The notes beneath the pieces are model-generated. The model was not told the DNA's origin and did not search any database. It saw only the letters and a list, made by a program, of their open reading frames with translations. DNA of 64,000 nt. Source: Branchiostoma floridae. Taxonomy: Eukaryota; Chordata; Leptocardii; Amphioxiformes; Branchiostomatidae. The position numbers were made by a program, and so were the translations under genes. Numbering within the stretch: position 1 is the stretch's first letter; each line of letters opens with the position of its first letter. Shown piece after piece: positions 12,691 to 24,499 of the stretch. The stretch covers positions 16,623,303 through 16,687,302 of the forward strand of contig NC_049984.1 of NCBI RefSeq assembly GCF_000003815.2, written 5' to 3'.

Positions 12691-13130
12691 GGTAAGCCAA
12701 TTGTTTAGATGTACAATTAAGTTCAAATAATTCTGAAGAGAAATATTGATGAGAAAATAATCATTCTTGCCACTGTCTAACTTATAATTACGTATCAAAA
12801 CTAAACGCAGATTTTCTAACTAACGCACCTTTCGCCGACTTCATCAAAGGACCGCCGGCTATCAATCAAACACGGCTGTTGATTAGACTTAGAGTTTTAA
12901 ACAGTCATGTGCTGTGTGCCAGTTGACAGCGAACTTCATGCTACGTGATGTTTTACATTGCTTGGACCTTCTTTCCTACAGCGGTGCTTCTACAAAATAT
13001 TTAGACTGTAACACTGAGTCCCACATGTTTTATAGAATAGAATTTGACGCAGAACAGCGTTTTTTTGCTGGGTATTTTTCTTGAAACATGTCCGTGGGAA
13101 TATCAGCGAGGCGGCGACGTAGGGATATCA

Positions 13131-13378
13131 GACCGTCAACAAAAGTCGCACGGCGGCTAACGGCGCAGCGAAGATACTAGCGCTATAAATAAGCGCTTCA
13201 ACTAAGGATGGCAACCCGTACAATATTTTTGTATACTGTTGAGCTAAGTAAAGTTTGTTGTTTATGAGGTTTTAGTTGTCTTTGAAGCTTTGACCCGAAA
13301 TATTTTAAAGTCAAACTGCTGAAGAGAAGTAAGTGACTGCTACGATTATCGTAGATATGGCCCTAAAAAAACTGATAA
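13131..13378. repeat. Dispersed repeat copy 1 (about 240 bp)
   Basis: Begins GACCGTCAACAAAAGTCGCA and ends near CTGATAA. A diverged second copy lies at 13882-14105 in the same orientation, sharing the GACCGTCAACAA start, GCGCAGCGAA, and GTGACTGCTNCGATTATC. No coding sequence. Confidence 0.65.
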
Positions 13379-13409
13379 AAGAAGCCTTCTCAATAGTCTA
13401 AAATGCAAG

Positions 13410-13870
13410 AGCTTCCGGGGGGGCTTCGCCCACCTGGGTCCCCCCCCCACAGTGGCCCTGCCCCTGGACCCCGCCAGGGACATTCGGCGGCCCCCGGACC
13501 CCTGTCCGACGCTTTGAAAAAATCCTGGCGAGAAGTCTGTACGGCCTGAGTCTTCAAGTTAACGTATGGTGTGGTCCCGCTTATGAATATTAATTAGCCT
13601 TCGCTTTCCTCTTCGCTGATTGGCTGAACCATTAATTGAATTAACTCTTCCTGCCGGCTAGACGCAGGTGCAGATGTCGGCTCTGTGGGGTGAACGTCCG
13701 AAAGGTCATGGCATGGAGAACGAAAGAAAACCAATTTCCCCTAAAAAAAGTGCTGTAATTAAGCCTTTTACAGTACTTTATGCCAAAAATTTTACTTGGA
13801 TCATTTTACCAACTATCTTATGCCTATCTATACCAAATGTTACTCATACCAGGGTACAGGGGTGCAAAAT
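13410..13870. repeat. GC-rich block and dispersed repeat copy
   Basis: 13415-13510 is unusually GC-rich, with G and C homopolymers around paired words GGACCCCGCCAGGG and CGGCCCCCGGACCCC. From 13605 (TTTCCTCTTCGCTGATTGG) to 13869 (ACCAGGGTACAGGGGTGC) the sequence is a diverged direct copy of 14930-15187, sharing AATTTCCCCT, AAAAATTTTACTTG and ATGCCTATCTATACCAAAT. Confidence 0.6.
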
Positions 13871-13881
13871 ATACCGTTATA

Positions 13882-14105
13882 AGACCGTCAACAACAGTCG
13901 CACGGAGCTAACAGCGCAGCGAAAATACCATCGCTAGCGTTTCAACTTCGGATAACAAGTTATAAGTACTGTTGAAATTAGTAACGTTAAAGTTTGTTTT
14001 TAGTTGCCTTTGACGGTTTGACCTGAAATAGTGTTACGCTAAACTCCTGAAGAGAAGTTAAGTGACTGCTGCGATTATCATAGATATGCCCCAAAGAACT
14101 GATAA
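13882..14105. repeat. Dispersed repeat copy 2
   Basis: Diverged direct copy of 13131-13378. Together with the copies at 13605 and 14930 it shows that the 13-16 kb interval was built by repeated insertion or duplication of one family. Confidence 0.6.
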
Positions 14106-14929
14106 CATGCATTGGCATAATACCGGTCATAAGCCTTATACCGGTCGATTAAAAATAGTGGAACTTAAAGAGATCTACACATGCAACAATAGTTATTTCT
14201 GAGGTATGCACACTTCAGACATCTAGGTGTCCAATACATAATTTACAAAGCATCGATAACAATGCATTCGAAGACAACAAGGCCAAAAGTTTTCAGGTCA
14301 TTTTCGGGGCAGGCGAGCTCATCGTGGGACAAACACACTGTCACGTTCATCGCCAGATTTGTAGATAATAATCACATGCTCACGGCACAAGACGAGCATG
14401 ATTCAACAGCAATCTTGAATTTCTTTTGGTGACCTACAACTCGTGCAAAAGTGTGAGGAACCGTTGCATTATAGCCCGGATCTACGACTGAATGGGTCAA
14501 ATTGAACGTACGCCGCCATTTTCCCGCCATTTTTAATGCTACGGCCAGCAGTAAAGTTTTACGTCATAGCGGTTATGACGGACCAAAATTAAATGAAAAT
14601 TCTTGTCAGTATACGCCCATTTTCTCATGACTTTTTGTATGCTCATGCAGATTTTTGTTTTGTGCAACTACTAACAGGAAAGAAAGGAACAACAGAGGAT
14701 GTATAAAGGTACACAGCGGCAGTTAATTGTGCCGTGTTTCGTTCGGCCGGTATAGTGCACCCCCTTCCAACCACGCGCCCGTTCTCCGTGCAATTCCGCG
14801 GTGTGTTCCAATTACGATATTATGTTTTTAGCAGGACCAGAGAGACAAAATAATTTACACAGAAGAAGTGGCAAAGGTAAGCTGTAACAGCAACATGTAA
14901 CTGGAGAAGATGATGCGTTGATCATTTGC

Positions 14930-16010
14930 CAAATTCCTCTTCGCTGATTGGCTAGGTCTTTGATTCAATTAACTCTCCGGCTGACGCGCACAGGTGTGGC
15001 TCTGTGCGGGGTCACGGAAGGTCACGTCAGGAGGCCAAAAGAAAACAAATTTCCCCTCAGAAAAGTGCCAAAATTAATCATTTTAAAGTTGTTTATGTCA
15101 AAAATTTTACTTGAATCTTGTTACTAAGTATCTAATGCCTATCTATACCAAATTTCAGGTCATTTAATTGTAATACCAGGGTACAGGAGCCAAAAGTGTC
15201 CTTTTTTTTGGTCAAAAATTGGTCAAAAATCGCAAAAATAAGCATTTTGTTGCACTGTACACCAAAAGTGTTATTGAATTTATATGAAGGGATTATCAAG
15301 GCACATCTGTGTCAAAGTTCAGCTCATTCGGTTGCAATACCAAGGTACAGGAGCCAAAAGTGTCCTTTTTTGGTCAGAAATTGGTCAAAAAATCGCAAAA
15401 ATAAGCATTTTGTTGTACTGTACACCAAAAGTGTTATTGAATTTATATGGGGGCATTATCAAGGCACATCTCTGTCAAATTTCAGCTCATTTGGTTGTAA
15501 TACCAGGGTACAGGGGCCAAAAGTGTCCTTTTTTGGTCAAAAATTGGTCAAAAAATCGCAAAAATAAGCATTTTGTTGTACTGTACACCAAAAGTGTTAT
15601 CGAATTTATATGGGGGCATTATCAAGGCACATCTCTGTCAAATTTCAGCTCATTTGGTTGTAATACCAGGGTACAGGGGCCAAAATATACAGTTTTGGTC
15701 TAAAATTGACCAAAAAATCTCAATAAAATCATTTTAGAGGCAGATATGAAAAAACTGAGAAAAAAGCATCAAGGTATTGGCCCATTCTACCCCTGTGCCA
15801 AATTTCAGGTCATTCGGTCCAGGAACGGCGGAGATGAATCACTTGAACAGTTTTGGTCTTAAATTGACCCAAAAAATCTCAATAAAATCCTTTTAGAGGC
15901 AGATATGAAAAAACTGAGAAAAAAGCATCAAGGTATTGGCCCATTCTACCCCTGTGCCAAATTTCAGGTCATTCGGTCCAGGAACGGCGGAGATGAATCA
16001 CTTTGAAGAT
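14930..16010. repeat. Satellite array: about 163 bp x3, then about 158 bp x2
   Basis: After a head segment shared with 13605-13869, three units start at the word ACCAGGGTACAGG-like positions 15175, 15339 and 15502 (the next start is at 15665). Each carries CAAAAGTGTCC, GGTCAAAAATTGGTCAAAAA and AAGCATTTTGTTG. Two longer-diverged units follow, with AGTTTTGGTCTNAAATTGACC at 15691 and 15849. The open reading frames in this area (up to 139 codons) are repeat translations, not genes. Confidence 0.85.
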
Positions 16011-16015
16011 TTGAC

Positions 16016-16050
16016 AGGAGAAAGAAAGAAAGAAAGAAGAAAGAAACATT
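16016..16050. repeat. (GAAA)n microsatellite tail
   Basis: A run of GAAA units directly follows the satellite and is followed by AATACAATATATTTCACC, which looks like the simple-repeat tail of a non-LTR element or the edge of the satellite. Confidence 0.6.
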
Positions 16051-16140
16051 ACGAATACAATATATTTCACCATACTATGTATGGCTGAAATATAATGAAA
16101 CTGAAAACATTTCAAGATTTACAGTAACAAGTTGACCTTA

Positions 16141-16210
16141 TGACGTCACAGGTCACCCACCTGCCCGCCATATTGGAAGTTGACAAAAACAAAGCAGAGA
16201 AACGTCAAAT
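16141..16210 (+). promoter_or_regulatory. Putative promoter of the THAP gene (CRE and YY1-like sites)
   Basis: A full palindromic CRE, TGACGTCA, lies at 16141-16148 and a YY1-like CCCGCCATATTGG at 16164-16176, within 70 bp of the ATG at 16211. CRE and YY1 sites this close to the start are typical of TATA-less housekeeping promoters. No TATA box is visible. Binding is inferred from motif match only. Confidence 0.5.
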
Positions 16211-19200
16211 ATGGTGCGTTGTGTCGTTTGCAGCGAAGGAAGCCAGTCTGCAGAAAAGCTAACCTTCCATAACTTTCCTAGAGACCCCAAGAGACGTCAA
16301 ATATGGCTGGCACGCACAAGGGACCACATGGCGAATGGCGAATTAGTCGAATGGGTGTTCAAGCGCCCTTTAAAAGAGTGGGACGAAATCATAGACACTT
16401 GGAAGGTCTGTTCCCGGCATTTTGAGCAGAGATGTTTTCAAGAGTCCACGTTGAAGAGAATGCTGACCCTGACAGCGGTCCCCACCCTGTTTTCGGAAGA
16501 AGAGATGTCAAAGCATAAGCAGCGGGCACCACCAACAACAACACATGCCGAGCCGAAACTCCGGCCGTTGAAACCCAAGGAACCAGGGCAAGAGCACATT
16601 TGGGTATGTTGCTGATAATTTCTGATAACGTAACAAGTTCCCACTGGGATATCAAAGAAGGGAATGTGTTTGGGGGGAAAATATAGCATAATTAAACCTC
16701 CATTGTTTTTATTTACATGTCATAACTTTTATTGACGTTTCTATTCATTTTAGAAATATATCTACTTGACCTGTAACAACAATAACTTAGTATATATGTT
16801 CAAATCTTTGCTGTGGTTTTATGTTTCCAGTTTCTGTGGTGACCTTGTAAATGTAATTTTGCCAGTTAATTAGGACTTATTCCAACCATTGCCAGCACTC
16901 CTTTTTTTCGCGAAATTAGGTCCCTGCATTTTACAATTACAGTTAACTGTTAGTTATGCTAAAATACCTGTAGTTGATAGGGGTTTCTCCATTGTTTCCT
17001 CCCAGGAAGCTGAAAGGAAGACTGCAGTAAACACTGAAGATGTGCCTGGGATCTACATTACTAACGTCACCCGCAGGATACTGAATGAGGTACAGTCAAC
17101 TGTCTATAGCGGCCACTCAAGGGACTGGAGAAATATGGCCACTATAGACAGGTGGCCACTATAGAGAAAGTGTTGATCAATTGACCATGAGCAAGCTACA
17201 CATGATTTCAGTTCCCACTAATCTTTCTCACCAAGTAACATTGTCTCAATCGGTAAATAAACCGACAAAGTCTTGCACTTTAATGCTCAAGGAATGCATA
17301 CCTTTTGCTAAGGCCAAAATGACCCTGTCAGGAACTCCAAATCCTCGCAAACTACAATTTCAAACTCGGTGCAGGGTGACATAAGGCTGCAGTATGGTTG
17401 CAATAGGCAGTGTTTTTGTATCAATGGGACCGGAAATCGTATGGCCTTGGCCACGTTGGACAGGTGGCCGCTAAGCCTACTTCTTAATCATTACAAATCC
17501 AAGGGACTGACAAAAAGTGGCCACTATGGCCAGGTGGCTGCTATGCAAAGGTGGCCGCTAATACAGGTTTGACTGTAATGTTAATGTTGTCATCCAGGTC
17601 AGAACAGATCAAACCTTGAATTTCAGTCCGGCCTTGTTAACAGTTGTGTTATATCTAAAGGTGAGTTATGAGTTATGCAAAACAAAGATTGTGCTCATTC
17701 ACTCAGCTGCGTTTTTTAAATGTTACAACATTTCTTTCTAGGTTCCAAAAGTGAAGGAGATTGGGAAAAGGAAGCGATCTGAAGACACCGCAGACGTGCC
17801 AGCAAAGAGTCTTACCCCTGTATACCTGCCGAGTCAGCAGACCCGATGGCAGGGCGCCTGTAACACACTGGAGCTCACCGACGACCAGATGGCCAAGTTC
17901 CTACTGGACAGGCAAGTTTATATACTAGTTTATAGTATACTAGTATGTCAATGGTTAAGGTCCCTGAGACATAAACAAAACACAATCTTGACATGTAACA
18001 ACCATGGTCTAGTCAAGAGCTGTTAACAAGTTAGGGCCTTCACCTATCACCCATACTACCAATGATGCATCTCGCTGCACATGTGCAGTTTTGACCATGA
18101 GAAGGCTTATTAAAGTCATTCATGAGTTATTTCACTGCATTGAAAGTAGTTCAAAAATACATGTCTTACAACATACAAGCTTTATTGACACAACAAAAAG
18201 TACATAAACTTTTGTATGGTCAACAATAAACTACAACAACAAAAAAGAGAAAGGATACAGAATACATCTTACAATGGCTAGGATAGCAGACATGAGATTA
18301 AGAGGTCACAAGTTCCATTTCTGGCAGTATTGGACCAGATGTACTGTCTTTTGGAAAGACACATCTCTTGACTTTCCTCACTCCATTTGTAAATGGGTAC
18401 CTACATCAGTACATGTATATGCCTTTTAGTCATGTTTTGCAATATTGTCTGAGTTGACTTGACTCTTCCCCTAATAAAGAATAAACCTCTGTGACCTCAG
18501 TGTATGGAGGTATTATTTCTGTGTTCCTGTTTCTTAGATTTTAGAACTCCTGTTCTCTCTATTGGTTATATATAACTGTTCATTTTAGCACATAGCATCT
18601 TAATCTTTAGTTTACAAAGGTAGCCACTGGGCTACCAATTCTCTATTTGAGATTTGAGGATAGGCATCAGGGAGAAACAGTGAAATAGTATGAACTTCAA
18701 GATTGTTTGTGTTTTTCTTCACTGCAGATATTACAAGGGAGACAAGTCGGTTTCAGCCTTCACTGGCAGTCAGATTACCCACAAGACACTGCTGCTAGAC
18801 CGTGGGTTGCTGACTCTGTGGAACGACACCATGGACGCCAAGGGCTTCAGCAGCGATAAAGACTTCCTCTGGTTCCTACTTCTTGGGCCACAGAAGTCAG
18901 TCACAAACTGTGAAAGGTGTACTGTCAAAGATCGTGTGGCCTCTGATGAATGTGTACCAGTAAAGGTAGATTACATAGGGCCTGGTTGTGCAGTATCGTC
19001 AGATACCAGCCAAGACTTGAATGATGCTGCGAATCTTCCGCTGATTTTACAGCCACCAGCACAGAAGCCTGGTCTCACACAGAAGAAGAGCGTCACCGAA
19101 ACTGTGATGACCAAACCAAAACCTGTGACTTTGATAAAATCCAACATGGAAGTAAAGAGCAATGAAGTACAAAAGCCCAGACAAAAGAGGAAAAGAAAGA

Positions 19201-19973
19201 AAGTGCAAGAAGTAACAAAAGATGATCCAGTATTTCTTGAGAGTTCATACAAGGACAGCAGTAATGTTGTGTGCAATTATACAGCTCCAACTCAACAGAG
19301 TGTTCTTAAAGTTGGAGGAACAGAGAAAACGTTGACATCTACTCAAACGCTTGACCTGGTGAGAGATCCTAGCGACACCCACCCACCCAAGAGTACAAAG
19401 ACCAGAAAGCAAGTACAACATGTATCAATACCAATGGACAAACCTGCCAAGAACTTGGATAGTTGTGAAAGCACTACAACAAGTTGTGATGAGGACTTGA
19501 AAGAGGAGCATGAACTAGAGATAGACCTAGATAACTGTCACCGTACTGTTACATCTCAGTTAAGTTCTGATACCGTCAACAATCCAGAAGACAGATTTGA
19601 GAAGAAGATAGTCAGTGGTGACAACCATGTTCCGTCTTCTCAGCTAAGATGGGCTGCAGTAAAAATTAAGGTTGAGAAGGAAGATGGAGTTGAGAGAGAC
19701 CAAAACACATCATCATTCCCTCACCCTGGCATTCACGTTAAGGAAGGATATAGAGTAGATCATGACAGTTGTGACATGAATACATTTCAGTCGAGTTGTG
19801 ATACCGTGAACATCAAAGTTGAAAAGGAGGATGAACTAGAGGAGAGCTTTGGAAGTAACGGTGGCATGAATGCGTCCACTGACTCAAGTTTTGATACAGG
19901 TGACATCCAGGAAGAGGAACTTGAGATGCATCTGAATATGGCAATCATGGCGACAGCAAAGCACCTGGGCTGA
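16211..19973 (+). CDS. THAP-domain protein (4 exons)
   Basis: DNA-binding nuclear protein of the THAP zinc-finger family. Coding exons are 16211-16603, 17006-17089, 17742-17911 and 18728-19973; the joined frame is 1893 nt (630 residues plus stop). The N-terminal THAP domain (residues 1-94) shows C4, C7, C67 and H70, invariant-type W32 and P91, and the closing AVPTLF. The Cys-to-Cys spacing (59) is slightly longer than usual. Residues 130-290 hold an uncharacterised region rich in Trp and Leu (WNDTMDAKGF, FLWFLLLG). The C-terminal third is acidic and low-complexity, with two IKVEKED motifs that fit SUMO-acceptor consensus. There is no transposase domain. Intron 3 uses a GC donor (ACAG|GCAAGT), which is the only join that keeps the frame. 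The start was chosen because MVRC is the normal THAP beginning. The exact THAP paralogue is not identified. Confidence 0.85.
17093..17575. mobile_element. TA-flanked transposon at the start of THAP intron 2
   Basis: The ends CAGTCAACTGTCTATAGCGG (17093) and CCGCTAATACAGGTTTGACTG (ending 17575) are inverted, and TA flanks both (17091-17092 and 17576-17577). TA duplication and CAGT ends suggest a Tc1/mariner-type non-autonomous element. Internal words GGCCACTATAGACAGGTGG are repeated. The left TA is part of the splice donor GAG|GTA of exon 2, so the element starts four bases after the exon ends. Confidence 0.75.
18176..18270 (-). repeat. 3' end of a non-LTR retroelement (reverse orientation)
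   Basis: CTTTATTGACACAACAAAAA with following TACATAAAC..GTATGGTC closely matches 59009-59050, in the same orientation. Read on the minus strand it ends TTGTTGTGTCAATAAAG, a retroelement-like tail. It lies in intron 3 of the THAP gene. Confidence 0.5.
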
Positions 19974-22900
19974 AGTTGTGATGAAATTCATAAAAAAAAG
20001 AAACAACAGAAGAACTTTAGTTATTGTAGAAGTGCCAATACCACAGTATCTTGTCATGATCATGGCCATTACACTGGTATGAGTGAGGAAGCTGAAGCAC
20101 TGTATTTTGGTAATAGACTTGTCCCATAGCCCCAACATGTCCATCAGAACATAGAAAGTCAGAAAGTACATGAAAATACAAAAGTTTGATGGACATGCAG
20201 CCGGTCTCTCATTGGTTGAACTAGTAACTGCCATGCTATCATTGGTTGAACTGATAATTGTTATGGACAGTCAGGATCGGTCTGTTGTGATCCAACCAAT
20301 ACTTTGACTCAACAAGCCTGCGCCTCCTCTTTCAACCTCCTTGCCTGCGCTTAAGAACATTCCAACTACTGCTAACTTATTATGTACAATGTATACAAGT
20401 CTATGGTAATATATTATGTGTGCCAATTGTTATAATTATGTTGTGTGTGTTTATTCTGTTTGTTGGATGGTTGGTTTATGGTTCTGATTTTAACAACTCC
20501 TGATTTCGACAAGTAAAGTTGAAGCAATGATGAAAGGGAGGGACCAGTGATTACTACTTGAGTTGTGCATACCCTCAATAGATTTTTTGAAGTATTTTTA
20601 GTATTGATAACTTTTTTTCTTGAACAGATTTTGCTCAGAAAGGTCCAGTTTCTTTCTATGATGGACAAATGACTGAACATATAGAGTATGGTATACCGAA
20701 TAATAGATTATTTTTGTTCTTTGACTTTTGCACTGACTTTTTACATTAGTAGCCCTTTTTAGAAATATTTTATTTGCAATTTGCCCATTGTGCAGTTGCT
20801 TTGAATGATATACAGTATGGTCCAAAACGTGTTTTCGAAAACGTGTGTTTTTTTTAAACGGCCAAAAATTGATATGTGTCCAAGGATTTCTATAATTAAA
20901 TCATCAGGCTAGTGCAGAACCACAACTTTTGGAAGAATGCCAGCAACAGTGAAACAGAAGTCTGGGAGGAGAAGGAACGTGTACATGTAAGTAAATGTAA
21001 GACTATTCATAGATGGGTTCAATGCCTTGGAAATGCATAGAATCCTGATGATAAATCCTACCAGTGGGATGAGATATTTGGACACCGACATGTGCGGAGC
21101 CTGCTGCTATATCATATATGGAGGCAACTGAAAGCCATCTTGTTTCCAAGGCTACCATCAAGCGCCCCACCTTGACATTTTAGGTGCGACCTCATGCGGA
21201 ATGCTTCTGAAGGACAGCTTTTAGTTTTACTCATGATCAAGACAAATACATTAAAGCAAGCCCAAGCGTTCCCATTTGAACTGAAATGTTGACACCAAAA
21301 GTAAAGATTAGGATCAGTTATGACGTAAGTCAGTCTGTCTGTCTGTAACTTGCGTCAAAATTTTGGATCGTCGTGAAAAGCATTTTTATATGAAATGTCA
21401 GCTCCACAGGTCGCATTTCTAGACAGCTAACATGGTCCCTTGCACGGAATAACGACAAAATGTGAACCGCTTTAAATTGCCAAGAGAGAATTTGTTGTAA
21501 ATTCCTCGCAGACTTGATCGTCTTACGTGTGAACCCTACTGAAACGGGCTTTGGTTTTGCAGACACAGGTACCGTGAAGCCTTTCTTTAATTTCGTCCTC
21601 TACGCATACGATACATGGCATGGCGCAGTTTTTTATATCATTGATTATTAGTGGTTTATAGTCAAGCAACCTGTTCCAAATATGTTCAGAACTTGGAATA
21701 GACAGCTTCATCAATTCTCACTCGGAAGCAAACGCTCTATATTTCTATTTCTGTAATGTGAAACTTGTGATATTTAGAATCATTCATCTTTTATAATCTG
21801 GAAGACAACCTAATAATATATAAAGAGGAAAAGTGTTTTTACAGTTGTTGCTCTTTTTTTTTTAATTCTAATGTTCTTTAATTAGCTTCTTTTCGTGGCC
21901 TACGTTACATGCATCCTAAATAATACAAGTACAATGTATAATACTAACGTTACATGTATTATCTACGTTATTCTGCGTCGGGAACAATAACTACATAGTG
22001 TGCACAGGAAACACTACTAGTATCTCAATAAAAAAATGTTTACGTCAGCAAATTGACCCTGTAGATTCGCGCCATACACTCCATACGCGTGCCTTGTGAA
22101 GGTCGAATGGTGTGTGTCACAGTGTGTGTGACGTAGTTTATAGCCAACGAGGTTAGTCTAGCGTCGAATCATACGTCATTCTCTCAGCCTTGAATTGTGC
22201 TGACAGATATACTTAGCCTTTAGACTTCCACTTTTTTTATCGGGATAGGCGATACACTAGTACTGCACATACATGTACAGCATTGAGTGCTATGCCGTAT
22301 CTGTTACAAATCACAGTTTAAGTAGCTATAACACCGTATTAACCACTTTCACTGAGCTATCGTACATGGACCAACATTAGGTGTATGTATACGTACTTTT
22401 AAGGCCATGTTTATCTGATTACATGGATGACATCCACCCAGAAACTGATGGGAGCGTGCAAATTAAATGGTAAAAAACAGACCCCTTCATCATAAAATCT
22501 AAGTGGTCAGGTACTAGTATACGTGTTCTTTATGAAGCAATCTGCGGCATATCTTTGCTCATATTATCAAATCAACATGGCCTAAATTTGGCGAAATATC
22601 TAAACATTGGATGTGTGTGACACTTCATTCATAGCTGAAATATTAGGCAAAATATAAAAGTATTATTCAAAAGACGGCAAAACACACAAATCTTACAAAC
22701 TCGTTCTTTATGTATGAAATTCGGTGATCTGATAAATCTTTGGTCGCTCATGGGTCGTAGGGTGGTCACAGCCTGAAGTGGAAATTTATGCAACACCGTT
22801 ACCACCAGACGGCGATCACTCAGCAACCGTTCAGCGACTAACAATAACGCTTTCTTTCCGTAGTTAGAATATGATGCAATAGGTAAAATACGATTCTATT

Positions 22901-23676
22901 AAAGACAACAAAACACACAAAATGTTCTTGAAAAGCGCCCATAATTTATGAAATTCATTGAACGATCCGGATCCTACGATCTTATAGACGCTCAGTGGTT
23001 GGTCAGCGGTCATAGTCTCTACTACAAATACCTAGGTTCACACATACCTATTCATGGAATAGGTATAAAGACACACTAATTAACGTTACACTGCCAACGT
23101 TAGAAAATGCTCTCGTGCAACCCAGATCCAAGAAAAAACGGTGTTTTGATAGTGATAGACAGATAGTAGGGATCGATCAATGGCCAACTGTGGTATGTTA
23201 CCAAACGTACAATCGAAATCTCGGCCATGTCGGCTGACCTTTCTAACTATCGGATGTGACTTAAAGGTCCGGTTGTAGTACAGTCATTATCTGGCACCTG
23301 TCGTGGCAAGAACCTAATCACTAGAGATCGTATTGTCCAATCCGGTGACCGGGAATTTGGAAGAAAAATCCCGACGCAGAGAGCACCATAGTTCAATGTA
23401 AAAGTAGAACTAAGTCACCTTGATAGTTTAATGCTTATGCCATTAAACGTTAACATTTCTCTCTGACTCTGTTTCAAAGTCTTTCGAAAAATGTGTGAAA
23501 CCGTTCCTAGAACTTAAAATGTTAACCATATGACAGACAGACATAATGTATGTGTCTTCAACATGCCACGTACATGCATATTCTTGTGCCAAAGTCCCCT
23601 TCCCTCGTACATCACATTGATCGTAGACGCGGTCTACGCAACAAGGATGTGGTACGATAATATGTGACTACATGCA
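19974..23676. other. Intergenic region between the THAP gene and RREB1
   Basis: The first part is probably the THAP 3' UTR, but no clear AATAAA signal was found near the stop. The rest is AT-rich and noncoding. A diverged direct duplication occurs at about 22640-22975: GGCAAAATATAAAAGTATTA and GGTAAAATACGATTCTATTA, each followed by CAAAACACACAAA and TATGAAATTC. No gene was recognised. Confidence 0.5.
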
Positions 23677-23858
23677 ATCTCCAAGCAGATGTTTGGAAAG
23701 GAAAGATCATAACGTTTTCTGATTGCCCCGGTTTACGTTACCTTAACACAACCCCGAGTCAGTCATAGTCAGAAATGCTGCAATCCATCGGTACTTTATT
23801 CTTTATGGGGCAGGTAGTCAAGAAGAAAGAATTGTTCCTCTAAACATCTGCTTGAAAA
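23677..23858. mobile_element. MITE of the CTCCAAGCAGAT family
   Basis: The left end ATCTCCAAGCAGATGTTTGG is inverted at the right end as CTAAACATCTGCTTGAAAATT. About 180 bp long with no coding sequence. Related copies lie at 9107-9278 and 54018-54142. Confidence 0.65.
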
Positions 23859-24480
23859 TTGATGTCTCTGTTTTGTGTCATCAGTTCCACAGCAATCACG
23901 CCCGACTGTAATCCAACCACAAACCTTCCCGTAGGGTCACGTAAGGACACCTCACGTGAAACAAGTGCAATCCTCTTTAATTTGCATAATCTTGCTCACA
24001 TCACCGGTACAGGTTACATGCTATTACACTCAAAAGGCATGCGAGTACAAAAGATGTACTTTGATACTGGCCTTTTGATATCATGTAATATTTTCGATCC
24101 CATCTTTTTATGTTGACATTGGGTGTTAAGTCGATTGCATTTATATCTGTGCCCCCGACAGCGTTATAATTCAAGCAGTCACGAGAAAGAAGTTGTATCT
24201 CTAAGAAATATATGTATTCTAGCTTCTACAATCAGAAACAATAGTGTAAGAACCGTGTCTATTCTATATCTGACGTCCTCTGATCGTTGAGTAACTCGAT
24301 ACGCGATGTTTTATGCATGGGCATCACAAGGTGTGTGAGTCTACGCCTGAAATATGTTGCACGTTAAACTTTACCCCTCTTCCCCTTCAACTGTTCAAAT
24401 GTCTCTCCAAACCAACAGTTTTATTTCAATCGTTACCGTGCTGGTTTAAAAGACAGTATAACAGAGTGTGGCGTGCAGAG
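23859..24480. other. Noncoding, proximal RREB1 upstream region
   Basis: AT-rich sequence between a MITE and the GC-rich RREB1 promoter. It has short reading frames only. No TATA box is clearly placed. Confidence 0.4.
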
Positions 24481-24499
24481 AAGAGGTTATTGTTGAGAT

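Noticed and set aside
15196-15703. Overlapping plus-strand reading frames of 123 and 139 codons
   Set aside because: They are translations of the 163-bp satellite in two frames; the peptide repeats with the DNA unit.
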